DNA from: Schinkia azotoformans LMG 9581
Lineage (GTDB): Bacteria; Bacillota; Bacilli; Bacillales; Bacillaceae_J
Reading direction: 5' to 3'
Assembly (NCBI RefSeq): GCF_000307855.1
Contig: NZ_AJLR01000048.1
Location: forward strand, 86,023 to 150,022
Length of the DNA: 64,000 bases
The position numbers and the translations under genes are program-made. Shown here one piece after another: positions 53,334-63,847 of the stretch (positions are counted from its first letter, which is position 1; each line of letters opens with the position of its first letter). The notes below the pieces were generated by a model. That model did not search any database, was not told where the DNA came from, and saw only the letters and a program-made list of their open reading frames with translations.

Positions 53334-54273
53334 GCTCTTCTACTCCTTCTATCAATCGTGGACCCGAACGATTCGTTTTATCAGCGTCTACTTCAAAAAC
53401 ACGGTTTTTTTTCACAGCGGGTACATCTTTCCAAGCCGGTCGACTGTACACCATCTCAGCTGGATTTTCAACATAAAAACCATAGGTCACAACAATGACA
53501 TCGGGGTTTAAAGAAATAGCATCTTCTTCTGTAAACTGAACCCAGCCTTCATAATCGCCTGCTGCATTTTTAGCATTGATAAGTGTTAGCATATCATCCA
53601 TAAATGTATCTTTACCCGTAGTATAAAGGTCTGGTTGCGGCTGTACCTCAACCCAAACCGTTTTCTTTTCCTCGTCAGAGATAGTGCTGGCTTTTTCTTT
53701 GATTTTCTCTAATTTTTCTTTCATTGTTGAAATGATTTCAGTTGCTTTTTGATCAGCTCCAACAGCCTTTCCAATTAAAGCAATGGAATCATATACTCCG
53801 TCAAAAGAAGTTGCATCAGGTACAACCACTACAGGAACTCCTACACTTTGCAGTTGCTTATACCCCTCCTCATTTGACATTCCTGAAGCATTTGCCAACA
53901 CTAGGTCAGGCTCTAAAGCCAAAACCTTTTCAACATTAAAGTCTAAACCACCAACTTTCTCAATTTCTAAAACTTCTTTAGGATAGTTATCCCAATCCGT
54001 TACTCCAACTACCTCATCCCCTGCTCCTAAGGCGAAAGCAATTTCAGTATTACTTGGCATCAACGAAACAATTCTTGTTGGCTTGTTTTCAATTGTGATC
54101 TTAGTTCCTGTTGCATCCGTTAATGTTACTGGGAATCCATTCCCCTGCTCGATTCCAGCTTTAGATTCGGGGGCTGCTTGCTCTTTTGTGTTCGCTCCTG
54201 AACAACCAATTAAACTAACTAAAAACAATAGAACGAAAGACATCGCAATCAGAGATCTATTCAACTTTCTCAT
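53296..54273 (-). CDS. btuF: Corrinoid-binding lipoprotein, BtuF type
   Basis: This 325-residue substrate-binding lipoprotein has a signal with lipobox LVSLIGCSG near residue 22, then PTRIVSLMPSNTEIAFALGA near 66 and GVTDWDNYPKEV, the BtuF/periplasmic-binding fold. It is first in the btuF-btuC-btuD-cbiZ cassette. The roughly 90 bp upstream is too short for a cobalamin riboswitch and mostly contains the resE terminator. Confidence 0.88.
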   Translation of the reverse strand: MRKLNRSLIAMSFVLLFLVSLIGCSGANTKEQAAPESKAGIEQGNGFPVTLTDATGTKITIENKPTRIVSLMPSNTEIAFALGAGDEVVGVTDWDNYPKEVLEIEKVGGLDFNVEKVLALEPDLVLANASGMSNEEGYKQLQSVGVPVVVVPDATSFDGVYDSIALIGKAVGADQKATEIISTMKEKLEKIKEKASTISDEEKKTVWVEVQPQPDLYTTGKDTFMDDMLTLINAKNAAGDYEGWVQFTEEDAISLNPDVIVVTYGFYVENPAEMVYSRPAWKDVPAVKKNRVFEVDADKTNRSGPRLIEGVEELASVIYPEVFNK

Positions 54274-54304
54274 ACTAGCACCTCTTCTTTTTCCTCTTTA
54301 TTCT

Positions 54305-54340
54305 AAAAATAAAGCCCATCCATTCATTAGGATGGGCTTG
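54305..54340 (-). terminator. Terminator of the res operon
   Basis: The stem AAGCCCATCC/GGATGGGCTT is followed by TATTTTTAG on the minus strand, between resE and btuF. Confidence 0.85.
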
Positions 54341-54361
54341 ACGATATATATTATTTACAGT

Positions 54362-56146
54362 TTATGCACGAGGGATAAAAAATGAAAATGTCGTCCCTTC
54401 GCCAAGCTTACTTTGAACTGAAATATATCCGCGGTGGGCTTCAACAATGTTTTTGGCAATTCCTAGCCCTAGGCCGGTTCCAGCACGGCCTCTTGTCCTT
54501 GCTTTATCGGCCTTATAAAATCTTTCAAAGACAAATGGTAAGTCTTCTTCTGGAATTCCGGAGCCGGTATCTTTTACAGAAATTTGGAAGCCCTCCTGTA
54601 GGGACTCAACACTAATTGTCACTGAACCACCTTCAACCGTATGGCGGATCGCATTATCGATTAAGTTTGTTAAAACTTGTTCCATGCGGTCAGCATCAAT
54701 TAACATCGTGTCATCCGTGTCACTTAACTGTAAATCCAGTTTTACCCCATGCTCAATTGAAACACCAGAAAATTTCCTAATAATTCTATTAAAATAAGCC
54801 GAAACCGGAATATGCTCTAGGTTGAGGTCAAGATGCCCAGATTCCATTCGGGCAAGGTCAAGAAGTTCATTAACTAATCGACCCATCCTTAATGATTCAT
54901 CATAAATAATCTGTGCCATTTCTCTTTTTTCTTCTTCCGTTCCTGCAATATCATCAATGATAGCCTCACTGTACCCTTGAAGCATTGAAATCGGGGTACG
55001 CAGTTCATGTGATACATTGGCAATGAAATCTTTTCGCGATTTATCAAGCTTTCGCTCTTCTGTCATATCACGGAGAACGGCCACTGTCCCACGAATAGCC
55101 TCTTGGTCATATAAAGGTGTCATGAGCACAACCCAACTTCTGCCTTGTATCGAAATTTCAGCAATTTGTTGTTTTTCAGTTAAAATAACTTTTTCCAAAA
55201 TACCTTTCATTTGACTAGGCAAAGGCTGCTCAGCCTCATTTTGCATATTATTTTCAAAGTAGAAGGCCTGCAGTAATTTTTTGGCCGGTGGATTTGATAT
55301 GATAATATTACCTTTCCGGTTCATCGTTATCACACCATCAGCCATACTGCTTATAATACTAGTTAATTGTTCCTTTTCTTGATTAAGCGCCTCAATATGG
55401 TACTCTAGTTGTCTGCCCATTCGATTAAAGGCTAGCGCCAGCTCTCCAATCTCATCATGGGTCAAGATTGGGACTTTCGCATTAAATTTTCCTTTGGCCA
55501 TTTCAAAAGCAGCTTCTCTCATAATTCTTAGTGGAGCTGTAACCCTTGATGAAAGAAAGAAGGCAAAAATGGTCGTTAAAATAATCGCGATGCCGGCACT
55601 GACAATAATAATCTTAGTTGTCTCTTTAGATGTTTGACTGACAACGTCCAAGGATTGATAGATAAAAACACCGCCGTGTTTACCTTCCACACGGCTCATT
55701 GGAACACCTACTATTAAAATTTCGTTATAAATTTCATCTTCTTTATTAATGATTTTAGGCGGATAGGCTAATTTACTTACTGTCTTTCTCTTTGTCAGCA
55801 CCTCTGACAACTCTTTATCATTATAAATAAATTCGATTGGTAAATCAGCCAGCTTATCATCATTTGGGGAATACCAATGATCCCCTTTCCAGTCAATAAT
55901 CATCACTTTTGATGCCGGATCAATGACTTCCCAGGCGATGGAAAAGGCTAACTCATCATCACCATAGGTTTCCATTATTTTCGATACCTTTGCAGCTAAT
56001 TGAGTAAGCTCCTTCTCAGCTTCAGTTACATGGAAAGTTTCAAAGAATTGTAATAATAGAATTGTTAAAAGTAATAATACCGCTGATACAAGTAAAAGGA
56101 TCGTAAACCAAAGTTTACCAACTACACTTCTCCAGAACCATAGCAT
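54362..56146 (-). CDS. resE: Redox-sensing histidine kinase ResE
   Basis: This 594-residue membrane sensor for oxygen limitation/nitric oxide phosphorylates ResD. Two membrane segments (about 8-30 and 175-195) flank an extracytoplasmic domain, then HAMP, PAS (about 260-360), the H-box [18 protein letters not shown], and N/G boxes [12 protein letters not shown] and [13 protein letters not shown]. Its ATG overlaps the resD stop by one base. Confidence 0.95.
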   Translation of the reverse strand: MLWFWRSVVGKLWFTILLLVSAVLLLLTILLLQFFETFHVTEAEKELTQLAAKVSKIMETYGDDELAFSIAWEVIDPASKVMIIDWKGDHWYSPNDDKLADLPIEFIYNDKELSEVLTKRKTVSKLAYPPKIINKEDEIYNEILIVGVPMSRVEGKHGGVFIYQSLDVVSQTSKETTKIIIVSAGIAIILTTIFAFFLSSRVTAPLRIMREAAFEMAKGKFNAKVPILTHDEIGELALAFNRMGRQLEYHIEALNQEKEQLTSIISSMADGVITMNRKGNIIISNPPAKKLLQAFYFENNMQNEAEQPLPSQMKGILEKVILTEKQQIAEISIQGRSWVVLMTPLYDQEAIRGTVAVLRDMTEERKLDKSRKDFIANVSHELRTPISMLQGYSEAIIDDIAGTEEEKREMAQIIYDESLRMGRLVNELLDLARMESGHLDLNLEHIPVSAYFNRIIRKFSGVSIEHGVKLDLQLSDTDDTMLIDADRMEQVLTNLIDNAIRHTVEGGSVTISVESLQEGFQISVKDTGSGIPEEDLPFVFERFYKADKARTRGRAGTGLGLGIAKNIVEAHRGYISVQSKLGEGTTFSFFIPRA

Positions 56147-56865
56147 TACTCAGACACAACCTCGAATTTATAACCTACACCCCAAACTGTGACAATCATT
56201 CTAGCAGCGTTACTAGAAACCTTATTAAGCTTTTCTCTTAACCGCTTCACATGGGTGTCAACTGTTCGTAAATCACCAAAAAATTCATAATGCCATACTT
56301 CTTTTAACAATTGCTCACGGTCAAAAACTTTATCTGGGGCTTTTGCCAGGAAATACAATAACTCATACTCCTTAGGAGTTAAACTTACATCCTTGCCTTC
56401 TGCCGTGACTCGGTGTGCATCATTATCAATCGTTAAGAATGGATACACAATAACATCCTTTGTTGTCGGTTCAGTTTGTAAAAATACTGTCGTTGACGAT
56501 CTTCTTAACAATGCTTTAACACGCAATACCACTTCGCGCGGGCTAAACGGCTTAACAATATAATCATCTGTGCCAACCTCAAATCCTTGGACACGATTGG
56601 CTTCTTCTCCTTTTGCTGTTAACATAATAATCGGGGTAGCCTTTTTTTCACGTAATTGTTTACAGACCTCAATACCATCAATCCCAGGCATCATAAGATC
56701 AAGCAAAATCAGATCAAAGTCTTCTGAAGTAGCTTTTTTAAGGGCTTCTTCTCCATTTTCAGCTTCCTCAATCATGTAATCTTCTCTCTCTAAATACATC
56801 CTGAGTAATCGGCGAATTCTTTCTTCGTCATCCACTACTAATATCTTTGCTTGACTGTTTTCCAT
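56146..56865 (-). CDS. resD: Response regulator ResD
   Basis: This 239-residue OmpR-type activator of anaerobic respiration and cytochrome genes starts [20 protein letters not shown]. The phosphorylation site Asp is in [11 protein letters not shown] near residue 57, with Lys in [10 protein letters not shown]. The C-terminal winged helix has [15 protein letters not shown] and [16 protein letters not shown]. It is part of resABCDE. Confidence 0.96.
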   Translation of the reverse strand: MENSQAKILVVDDEERIRRLLRMYLEREDYMIEEAENGEEALKKATSEDFDLILLDLMMPGIDGIEVCKQLREKKATPIIMLTAKGEEANRVQGFEVGTDDYIVKPFSPREVVLRVKALLRRSSTTVFLQTEPTTKDVIVYPFLTIDNDAHRVTAEGKDVSLTPKEYELLYFLAKAPDKVFDREQLLKEVWHYEFFGDLRTVDTHVKRLREKLNKVSSNAARMIVTVWGVGYKFEVVSE

Positions 56866-56927
56866 TCGAATCTTCCCCCTAATTATTTTATTATGACATA
56901 ATTCAGGATTTTTCTACCACTTTTTGT

Positions 56928-58112
56928 CTAACCTGCATAAGAATGTAAACCAGCAATAACTAGATTCACCGCAACTAGGTTAAACATGATGATCGCAAAG
57001 CCAACTACAGCTAACCAAGCCGATTTTTCACCATGCCAACCTTTTGATAGACGCAAATGTAAAAATGCTGCATAAAACAACCATGTTATGAGAGCCCATA
57101 CTTCCTTTGGATCCCAGCCCCAGAATCTTGTCCAGGCAACCTGAGCCCAAATCATGGCAAATATCAGCGCCCCCAACGAGAAAACAGGGAAACCGATTGT
57201 AACGGAGCGATAACTGATCTCATCTACTAAATCAAGATTTACATTTTTTAATACTGGTTGAATGGCTGCTGCAATCCGCTTTCGCAATAGTAAGCGAATC
57301 AACCCATATAAAATTAAACCTGAAAATAATGACCAAATTAACGTATTAAACTTCTTTGGCGCATTGGCACCATTCATCCAAGATGGAGTCTCAAATACTG
57401 GGCCAAACCCCTCTGTCAGCTTTTCTCCATCCATCGGACCCGCAATTGCTGGCATATTATAAACAATTTCTGCCTCTTTCTGTGTTTCATTAACCCATTT
57501 GAAAGTTGTTTCATAATCCATTGCTTTAAAAGTAGAGGATACGATAACAAAACCAATAACACTGATAATCCCATATAAAATAAACTCCAGCCAAAATGTT
57601 CTCTTACTTGACTTTGTTTGGTCAACAACATGAATCAAATAAATTAATCCCGCCGCAAAGCTTATCGCGAGTATCGCCTCACCTAAAGCTGCCGTTGTAA
57701 CGTGGATGTATAGCCAATGACTTTGTAAGGCCGGAATTAACGGTGAAACCTCTCTTGAAAACATCGCTGCATAGGCTATTACTAATAATGCGACCGGCAT
57801 TGTAAAAGCCCCAATTAACGTATTTTTATACATAAAATAAATGATTATAAAAGCGAATACGAGCATCATTCCGAAGAATGTTGTGTATTCGAATAAATTA
57901 CTAACCGGCGCATGTCCTGAAGCAATCCACCTTGTAATAAAATAGCCCATTTGCGCTATAAATCCGATAATTGTAACAATGATTCCCAACTTCGCCCACT
58001 TATTCGTATTTGCTTTTGAATGTTTATCACGGATCGATGCTGCAAAAAATATCGTTGCAAGCAAATATAAAATAAATGCAACATATAATAAATTACTGCT
58101 TATTTCCACCAA
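56928..58112 (-). CDS. resC: Cytochrome c biogenesis protein ResC (CcsA/CcsB family)
   Basis: This 394-residue polytopic protein of the system II haem-export complex carries the haem-handling Trp-rich motif [16 protein letters not shown] near residue 335 and conserved His in [17 protein letters not shown] near 130. It acts with ResB at the outer face of the membrane. The 14-nt spacing to resB supports one operon. Confidence 0.95.
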   Translation of the reverse strand: MVEISSNLLYVAFILYLLATIFFAASIRDKHSKANTNKWAKLGIIVTIIGFIAQMGYFITRWIASGHAPVSNLFEYTTFFGMMLVFAFIIIYFMYKNTLIGAFTMPVALLVIAYAAMFSREVSPLIPALQSHWLYIHVTTAALGEAILAISFAAGLIYLIHVVDQTKSSKRTFWLEFILYGIISVIGFVIVSSTFKAMDYETTFKWVNETQKEAEIVYNMPAIAGPMDGEKLTEGFGPVFETPSWMNGANAPKKFNTLIWSLFSGLILYGLIRLLLRKRIAAAIQPVLKNVNLDLVDEISYRSVTIGFPVFSLGALIFAMIWAQVAWTRFWGWDPKEVWALITWLFYAAFLHLRLSKGWHGEKSAWLAVVGFAIIMFNLVAVNLVIAGLHSYAG

Positions 58113-58125
58113 ATAACTCGCCCCC

Positions 58126-59718
58126 TTATTTCACGTTTTCCTGCTGATCGTTTGGGATCGGTAAAACGGTCCCTTTAAACATCGTTTCGATCTCTCTTTT
58201 TAGTCCATACCAATTTTTATTCGTATGCGCCGCTACCATTATGCCTTTTTCATTCTTTTGAATCCAAATGCGTCGATGGTTCCAATACATCCCCTGGATG
58301 ACACCAAGCATGAAAAGAATACCGCCAGCAATAATAATACCTATTGTCCGGTCAAGACGAACTGTTAATCCGGTTGCATTTCTTGTTTTCAAATCCTGAA
58401 ACGCCATTCTATATTTATTCTCACCAAATGGTTCTGCATTGGATTGAATTCCAACAAAACTTACTTCACCGTCTGGAACGGCAGGTGAGAACATTTTGAA
58501 AATAAAGGCAGGATTATCTGGTAGTCTATTTTTAGTATTCGGATTGCCTTCATCATCGAAATAAAAATTAGGAAAATAACTCATAATTTCAACTTTATAG
58601 CCATTCCCTAGGTCATATGATTTTTCTGGATTTTCCAAATTAATAACGACGTTGCCGAAGCCTTTCTTAGTATTTTTTTCTACAAGTTTAAAGGTCATTT
58701 CATAAAATTCACCAAGTTTATAGTCTGTTTGATAGAGTGCAAACCCTTCGAATTTTAATGGCTCATTTACACGAACTTCCTGTTCTTTAATCATTTTAAG
58801 TTCAGGCTTGGTTCCTGGAACAACTTTATCTACACGTTCATAAAGGACAACATCTGCTTGGAAGTTTTTAGGCATTCCCATGCCAACGGTAAAGTTATCT
58901 TCCTCATCATAGACTTCCTTTATGAATTGCTTATTTTCTAAATAATACTTCCCTTCCGTACCCGGAATAACTTTTGTTTCCCCGTCACGGAGCCATAGTG
59001 CATCATCAATATACATGCCCGGGAAAAAGCGAAGCATGGCTCCGATTAGAAAGATAATCAAACCAATATGATTCACATAGGGGCCCCAGCGTGAGAACCG
59101 ACCTTTTTCAGCAAGGATATTTCCATTTTCTACACGGACATTATAACGCTTCTTTTTTAGCGCTTCTACCCAAGTATCAATTGACTCAGGTGCATCCACA
59201 TTTCCTTCTCCAAACAAACGTTGTCTTCTAAGAAAGTTTTCATTTCTTTTAACCCCTTGTTTTTTAAGGGCTTTATATAAAGGCACAACGCGGTCCAAAG
59301 AACAGATCACAAGTGAAATTGCAATCGATGCAACAAGGATCATATACCACCATGAACCATATAAATTATTGAAGCCGAGCTCGAAATATATTTGTCCTAA
59401 AACCCCATATTCCTGCTTATAAAAATCACTTGGAGACATATTCTGGGGTATGTACATCTCCTGCGGAAATAATGTCCCTAGCGCAGAAGCAAGCAATGTG
59501 ATAACAATTAACCAAACTCCAACCTTAACAGAAGAGAAAAAATTCCAAATACTATCTATAAAAGTTTTTTTATATGTTTGTGAGCGTCTTGCACTTCCCT
59601 CATAACGCATATCTAAAAGGCCCTGGGTATCCGCCTCTTCAAACGACTTACCACAAGCCTCACAGAAAATGGTTCCATGCGGGTTGACATGTCCACATTC
59701 ACATTTTACTTTATTCAT
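58126..59718 (-). CDS. resB: Cytochrome c biogenesis protein ResB
   Basis: This 530-residue protein binds haem and supports cytochrome c maturation with ResC. It begins with a small zinc-ribbon-like [19 protein letters not shown] (four Cys, residues 5-22), followed by membrane segments at about 68-90, 130-150 and 215-235, a large extracytoplasmic domain, and a last segment near 455-475. The ResB core [20 protein letters not shown] is at about 65. Confidence 0.95.
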   Translation of the reverse strand: MNKVKCECGHVNPHGTIFCEACGKSFEEADTQGLLDMRYEGSARRSQTYKKTFIDSIWNFFSSVKVGVWLIVITLLASALGTLFPQEMYIPQNMSPSDFYKQEYGVLGQIYFELGFNNLYGSWWYMILVASIAISLVICSLDRVVPLYKALKKQGVKRNENFLRRQRLFGEGNVDAPESIDTWVEALKKKRYNVRVENGNILAEKGRFSRWGPYVNHIGLIIFLIGAMLRFFPGMYIDDALWLRDGETKVIPGTEGKYYLENKQFIKEVYDEEDNFTVGMGMPKNFQADVVLYERVDKVVPGTKPELKMIKEQEVRVNEPLKFEGFALYQTDYKLGEFYEMTFKLVEKNTKKGFGNVVINLENPEKSYDLGNGYKVEIMSYFPNFYFDDEGNPNTKNRLPDNPAFIFKMFSPAVPDGEVSFVGIQSNAEPFGENKYRMAFQDLKTRNATGLTVRLDRTIGIIIAGGILFMLGVIQGMYWNHRRIWIQKNEKGIMVAAHTNKNWYGLKREIETMFKGTVLPIPNDQQENVK

Positions 59719-59735
59719 CTTACTCCCCCAACAAC

Positions 59736-60266
59736 TTATGGCTTGATTCTTTCCATATGACTTTTAATTAACTCTTCAGTTAATTGTCCAGTAATGATAT
59801 CGACGATTTTACCATCTTTGTCTACTAGAAAAGTAGTTGGCAGCGGATTGACTCCATATGCTTCAAGTACCTCTAATTTTTCATCAATGGCTACTGGGAA
59901 GGTCATTCCTTTTCGTTCAACAAAGTTTTTAACTGAAAGTTCGGGTTCTCCAACATCAATAGCTAATACCCCAACACCAAGATCTTTATATACTTGGTAT
60001 TGGTTTTCTATGTAAGGCATTTCTTTCTCGCATGGCTTACACCATGTACCCCAGAAATTTAGAAAAACACCTTTTCCACGATAATTATCAAATTCAACTT
60101 GGTTTCCATTTAGATCTGTTAGCACAAAATTCGGTGCCTGATCACCTATTCCTACCAATTGTTTATCAGTAAAAAAGTTTGTATAAAGCGTATACGCTAG
60201 TGCCCCAACTAAAACAATCAGGATAATAGTTCGTACTACCAACCGCTGCTTTTTCAAACCAAACAT
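59736..60266 (-). CDS. resA: Thiol-disulfide oxidoreductase ResA
   Basis: ResA keeps apocytochrome c cysteines reduced. The 176-residue protein has an N-terminal membrane anchor (about 10-28), a TlpA/thioredoxin fold with the active site NFWGTWCKPCEKEMPY near residue 72, and the cis-Pro loop NPLPTTFLVD. First of resABCDE. Confidence 0.96.
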   Translation of the reverse strand: MFGLKKQRLVVRTIILIVLVGALAYTLYTNFFTDKQLVGIGDQAPNFVLTDLNGNQVEFDNYRGKGVFLNFWGTWCKPCEKEMPYIENQYQVYKDLGVGVLAIDVGEPELSVKNFVERKGMTFPVAIDEKLEVLEAYGVNPLPTTFLVDKDGKIVDIITGQLTEELIKSHMERIKP

Positions 60267-60322
60267 CCCCCATTTTATTTTTTCCTATTATAGCATTAAA
60301 CAATCTATCCATAGTGTTAATA

Positions 60323-61051
60323 TTATGAATGTTGTGTGACAGCCAAGTTGCGGAGCTGTTTAACCTCATGTGGGGTAAGTTCACGATAATCTCCAGGATT
60401 TAATCCTCGTAAATCAAGAAAACCATACCTTTCCCTTTTCAGCTTCTGAACTTTATAGCCTATTGCTTCGAACATTCTTCGAACTTGGCGGTTTTTACCT
60501 TCATGGATAATAAGTTGAACAATCGATGTTCCCTTTTTTTTGTCAAGTGATAGCATCTTTGCTTTCGCAGGTGCGGTTTTCCCTTCTTCTAATTGCACAC
60601 CCTTTTCTAATTTTCTTAAGTCCTCACGGGTTGGGATGCCATTTACTTTTGCAACATATTCCTTTTCGATGTTATATTTCGGGTGCATTAACACATTAGC
60701 AAATTCGCCATCATTCGTAAGAAGGAGCAAACCTGACGTATGATAATCCAATCTTCCAATTGGAAAAATTCTTCTCTTTTCGAAAGGGAAGAACTCAGTG
60801 ACCACTTTTCTATTTTTATCATCTGTAACTGCTGAGATCACTTCTCTAGGTTTATATAATAAATAATAGACAGGTACCTCTCTTTGAATAGGAATTTCTT
60901 CGACTTCGATTTTATCATTTGCGGATACCTTAACACCCAGTTCTTTCACAATCTTACCGTTAACTTTTACCTTCCCTTCGGTAATTAATTGTTCTGCTTT
61001 TCTTCTGGATGCAATCCCAGCATGCGCAATCACTTTCTGCAAACGTTCCAT
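60323..61051 (-). CDS. rluB: 23S rRNA pseudouridine synthase RluB type
   Basis: This 242-residue protein carries an N-terminal S4 RNA-binding domain (MERLQKVIAHAGIASRRKAE, 1-60) and the RsuA/RluB catalytic core with the Asp in FPIGRLDYHTSGLLLLTNDG near residue 102 and GKNRQVRRMFEAIG near 178. The position upstream of resA is that of B. subtilis rluB (ypuL). Confidence 0.93.
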   Translation of the reverse strand: MERLQKVIAHAGIASRRKAEQLITEGKVKVNGKIVKELGVKVSANDKIEVEEIPIQREVPVYYLLYKPREVISAVTDDKNRKVVTEFFPFEKRRIFPIGRLDYHTSGLLLLTNDGEFANVLMHPKYNIEKEYVAKVNGIPTREDLRKLEKGVQLEEGKTAPAKAKMLSLDKKKGTSIVQLIIHEGKNRQVRRMFEAIGYKVQKLKRERYGFLDLRGLNPGDYRELTPHEVKQLRNLAVTQHS

Positions 61052-61230
61052 AGTATTTTCACCTCAGATTCCATCTTACTTGTATCATTCCCAATTCTCA
61101 AGCGGTAGCACAAAATTTTGTCGAAAATATAGAAAACCGTCTTAAACGGGCAAAATGATTAAAGGAAATAAAGTGTTGTGTATCGAATTGAAATAATAAC
61201 AGGAATTTTGAGAGGAAGGAGATTTTCTAT

Positions 61231-61794
61231 ATGAGCTTGCCTAAAGAAAATTTCGTTACGATCCGAGAATATTATGAGTTGAGAGAGCAAAGCGATGTTT
61301 TATTGGAGTATATAGACGGTGTTGTATTCACATCTCCCTCTCCATCAACGATTCATCAGCGAATCTCGAGTCGTTTACATGCTCAATTATTTAATTTGTT
61401 AGAAGAAAAAGAATGTGAAGTCTTTCATGCTCCTTTTGATATTGAGTTGAAGAAAGAAGGGGTGGAAGGAAATAAGATTGTTATACCTGATTTAAGTGTT
61501 ATTTGTGACAAAAGTGGATTAACGCAACAAAAGTATATAGGTGTTCCTGCTATGATTATTGAAATTATTAGCCCTTCCAATCAATCACATGATTTGGTCA
61601 CAAAGTTGAACATTTACATGCAATATGGTGTAAAAGAATACTGGATCGTCAATCCTTTACTAAATACCATTCAAGTATACTTGCTAAATGAACAAGGACA
61701 GTATCAGCAAAAAGACATTGTAAGAGAAAAAGGAAGGATTTCATCCGAAGTCATCTCAGGATTTGAAGTAAATGCAGAAAAATTGTTTTCATAA
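61231..61794 (+). CDS. Uma2-family putative endonuclease (DUF820)
   Basis: This 187-residue protein has the DUF820/Uma2 fold: ELREQSDVLLEYIDGVVFTS near 15, HQRISSRLHAQLFNLL, the PD-(D/E)XK-like KIVIPDLSVICDKSGL near 90 and IIEIISPSNQSHDLVTKLNI near 110. Family members are thought to be nucleases, often linked to mobile or repeated elements, but the substrate is unknown. It stands alone, convergent with the RHS remnant, at the edge of conserved synteny. Confidence 0.85.
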   Translation: MSLPKENFVTIREYYELREQSDVLLEYIDGVVFTSPSPSTIHQRISSRLHAQLFNLLEEKECEVFHAPFDIELKKEGVEGNKIVIPDLSVICDKSGLTQQKYIGVPAMIIEIISPSNQSHDLVTKLNIYMQYGVKEYWIVNPLLNTIQVYLLNEQGQYQQKDIVREKGRISSEVISGFEVNAEKLFS

Positions 61795-62569
61795 AAACTT
61801 TTTACGATTTTTCGCAATTAGCTCCGATTGGTAGCTTTTTTTTATTTTATCCGATACTAAATTAAATGTCACCGGAACCAATCTTAAATATCTGTTTATA
61901 TGATTATTTTCGCTATACAAGTATAAATTTGTAGAAGGAACAATATCTCTTGAAAGATATCGGCCTATTAGTGGTTCATACCACCGCATACTCAAATAAT
62001 AAAGCTTTGTTTCCTCATCATAAAAATAGCTTGCATATCTAAATGGATTTTCTTCTCGTAACTGTCTTTCCATTTCCAGTTTTAGCTGTCCCTGTTGATG
62101 TGAAGATATTGCCGAATGCATTATATTCGTAGGTTACCACCGTGGTTCCGGTTTTATCCTTCAACCCGATAATGTCCCCATGACCGTTGTGGACATAATA
62201 ATAATTGACAGCTGCTCCACTTATATAATCAGTCATTGTTACTAAATCGCCTGTGTAAGTCCGGATAAAACTGTAAAAGATTTGGTTGTTTTCATCGGCA
62301 ATATAGGCTAAATGCCCGGCATCATAATAGTAATGTTCGGTTTTCTTACCATACACTACTTTCTTTGTCCGTTTTCCCTTATAATCATAATAATAGGATG
62401 CGATTGCTACTGCTGCATTTACTTGTTCTACGTACGATAACCGATTAGATGAATCGTAGTAATATTTATGGCGATCATCTCTAATTTGGTTCCCATTCCG
62501 GTCATACTGGTAGGAGATGGTGGTTACACCGCCCCAGCACTTGAAATTTTTTGTTCGTTTCTTAGGCAA
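61789..62569 (-). pseudogene. RHS/YD-repeat protein C-terminal remnant with frameshift
   Basis: Frame one (62569-62039) reads YD-type repeats: SYQYDRNGNQIRDDRHKYYY, YEYNAFGNIFTSTGTAK. Frame two (62121-61789) continues the conserved RHS core: ENPFRYASYFYDEETKLYYL, then LIGRYLSRD. The switch near 62060 is a frameshift. The 5' end is missing, so this is a 3' remnant of a large RHS/WapA-type secreted toxin. The segment at 62090-62225 is duplicated at 63530-63663. A truncation by sequence error is possible for the frameshift, not for the missing N terminus. Confidence 0.85.
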
Positions 62570-62817
62570 CTTGTTAGATCATATTGAACTGTTTTGATCT
62601 ATCCGAAAAAAGTTACTTGAATGTGCTTAACTTTGCTGATATCGGATTGGATATTTGGAGTTATTTTTAGCATAAATTGATCAAAAATTAAAAACGAGTC
62701 CGGTACAATACCGAACTCATTTTACCCAAGCTTCCTAATGAAATAACTGTGTCTGACTTTTAGGGGTCACTTCATTTAGTTGTGCATGATTTGAAAAAGC
62801 ATCCTTTTGAAACTAAC

Positions 62818-63111
62818 TCAGGTTTGGCTTTTATTTTTCCTCGCATATACAATCGAAAATCCTATCCAAATAGCAGAAATAATATTCGTTAAAATTAAAA
62901 GCACCGTTATATAATTCGATTGGAAAAAATGAAAGAGAAGGAATACTATGGAATTTCCAAAAGACCAAAAAATCAAACTCAAAGAAATGTTTTTCCTATA
63001 CTTCTCCTTATAATAAAAAAAGAGAAATAAAAAATATAACCCACATAAAAATAATATTATTCCCTTAATATAGTCGGGAATGTTTTCAGCTAAAAAAGTT
63101 ATATTTACCAC
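62818..63111 (-). CDS. Small membrane protein, possible immunity protein of the RHS toxin
   Basis: 97 residues with three hydrophobic segments (about 15-33, 44-60, 68-90) and a basic end YARKNKSQT. It starts with GTG 63111, overlapping the end of the hydrophobic toxin-like frame by 7 nt. A small membrane protein directly after an RHS C-terminal toxin region is the usual place for its immunity partner. No family recognised; function inferred from order only. Confidence 0.5.
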   Translation of the reverse strand: MVNITFLAENIPDYIKGIILFLCGLYFLFLFFYYKEKYRKNISLSLIFWSFGNSIVFLLFHFFQSNYITVLLILTNIISAIWIGFSIVYARKNKSQT

Positions 63112-63665
63112 CTACCTCTTAAAATAGATGCCGGAGTTATACCCGTTTTGCTACTTATTTCGGAAAAAGCAAGTGCCACTACTGTTCCAATTGCTATTCC
63201 ACCTATTATAGCGGGCATACCTGTGATAGCCAATCCACCAATGATAACCGTTGATAAATAGGAGGCTGCACCTGCTAATACAGCATTATTTATTAAACTT
63301 GAAGTTGGGTCAAAGTCTTCAGCTGTCAAGTGCAATTCCAAGACCAATTCCAAAAATACCCGCTTGCCCCCATTTATCTATGAATCCTCCAGTTATACCT
63401 ACCACTGCATTTTTATAGCCCTCATTGGTATCTGATTTTTGTTTTGTGAAGATTCATAAGAGCTGCTAGTTTTCGTTGTTATTGATTTAATCGTGTTTGC
63501 TACAGAATTATATACTTTTTTAGTTGATGTGATGATATTACCGAATGCATCGTATTCATAGGCTATCACCGTGGTTCCAGTTTTATCCTTCAACCCGACG
63601 ATATCTCCATGACCATTGTGGACATAATAATAATTGACAGCTGTTCCAGTTGTATAATTAGTCAA
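63105..63665 (-). pseudogene. Second RHS core fragment with a glycine-rich hydrophobic C-terminal domain, frameshifted
   Basis: From 63665 the frame reads NYYYVHNGHGDIVGLKDKTG and YEYDAFGNIITSTKK, the RHS core, then a Thr/Ser-rich variable start. Two frame changes follow (about 63420 and 63350): an intermediate frame GYKNAVVGITGGFIDKWGQA and a final frame AVLAGAASYLSTVIIGGLAI ending at 63105. The composite looks like a hydrophobic, Gly-rich, possibly membrane-inserting toxin tip. The homology to the first copy ends abruptly near 63663. Confidence 0.7.
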
Positions 63666-63847
63666 TTACTTTGGTATGACGAACAATAGTGGGCGATTGT
63701 GTAGTGAGTTGAAACGTGATTGCTCTTGCTAGGGACAAATGTGAAGCACGTTTTTGTTACTTTTAAGCTCAGTTTTGGGTTTTAGTTCAAGCATGGTATG
63801 GTTGGGATCAACACTGATTATCCTCATTAAAAGAAGCATGAAACCAA
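63666..63847. other. Non-coding sequence before the tandem repeats
   Basis: No credible gene, hairpin terminator or promoter was recognised in this 180-bp stretch. With the repeats it makes 335 bp without coding sequence to the window edge. Confidence 0.4.

Noticed and set aside
54274..54361. Possible cobalamin riboswitch before btuF
   Set aside because: Only about 90 bp are available and most is the resE terminator; no B12-box-like sequence seen.
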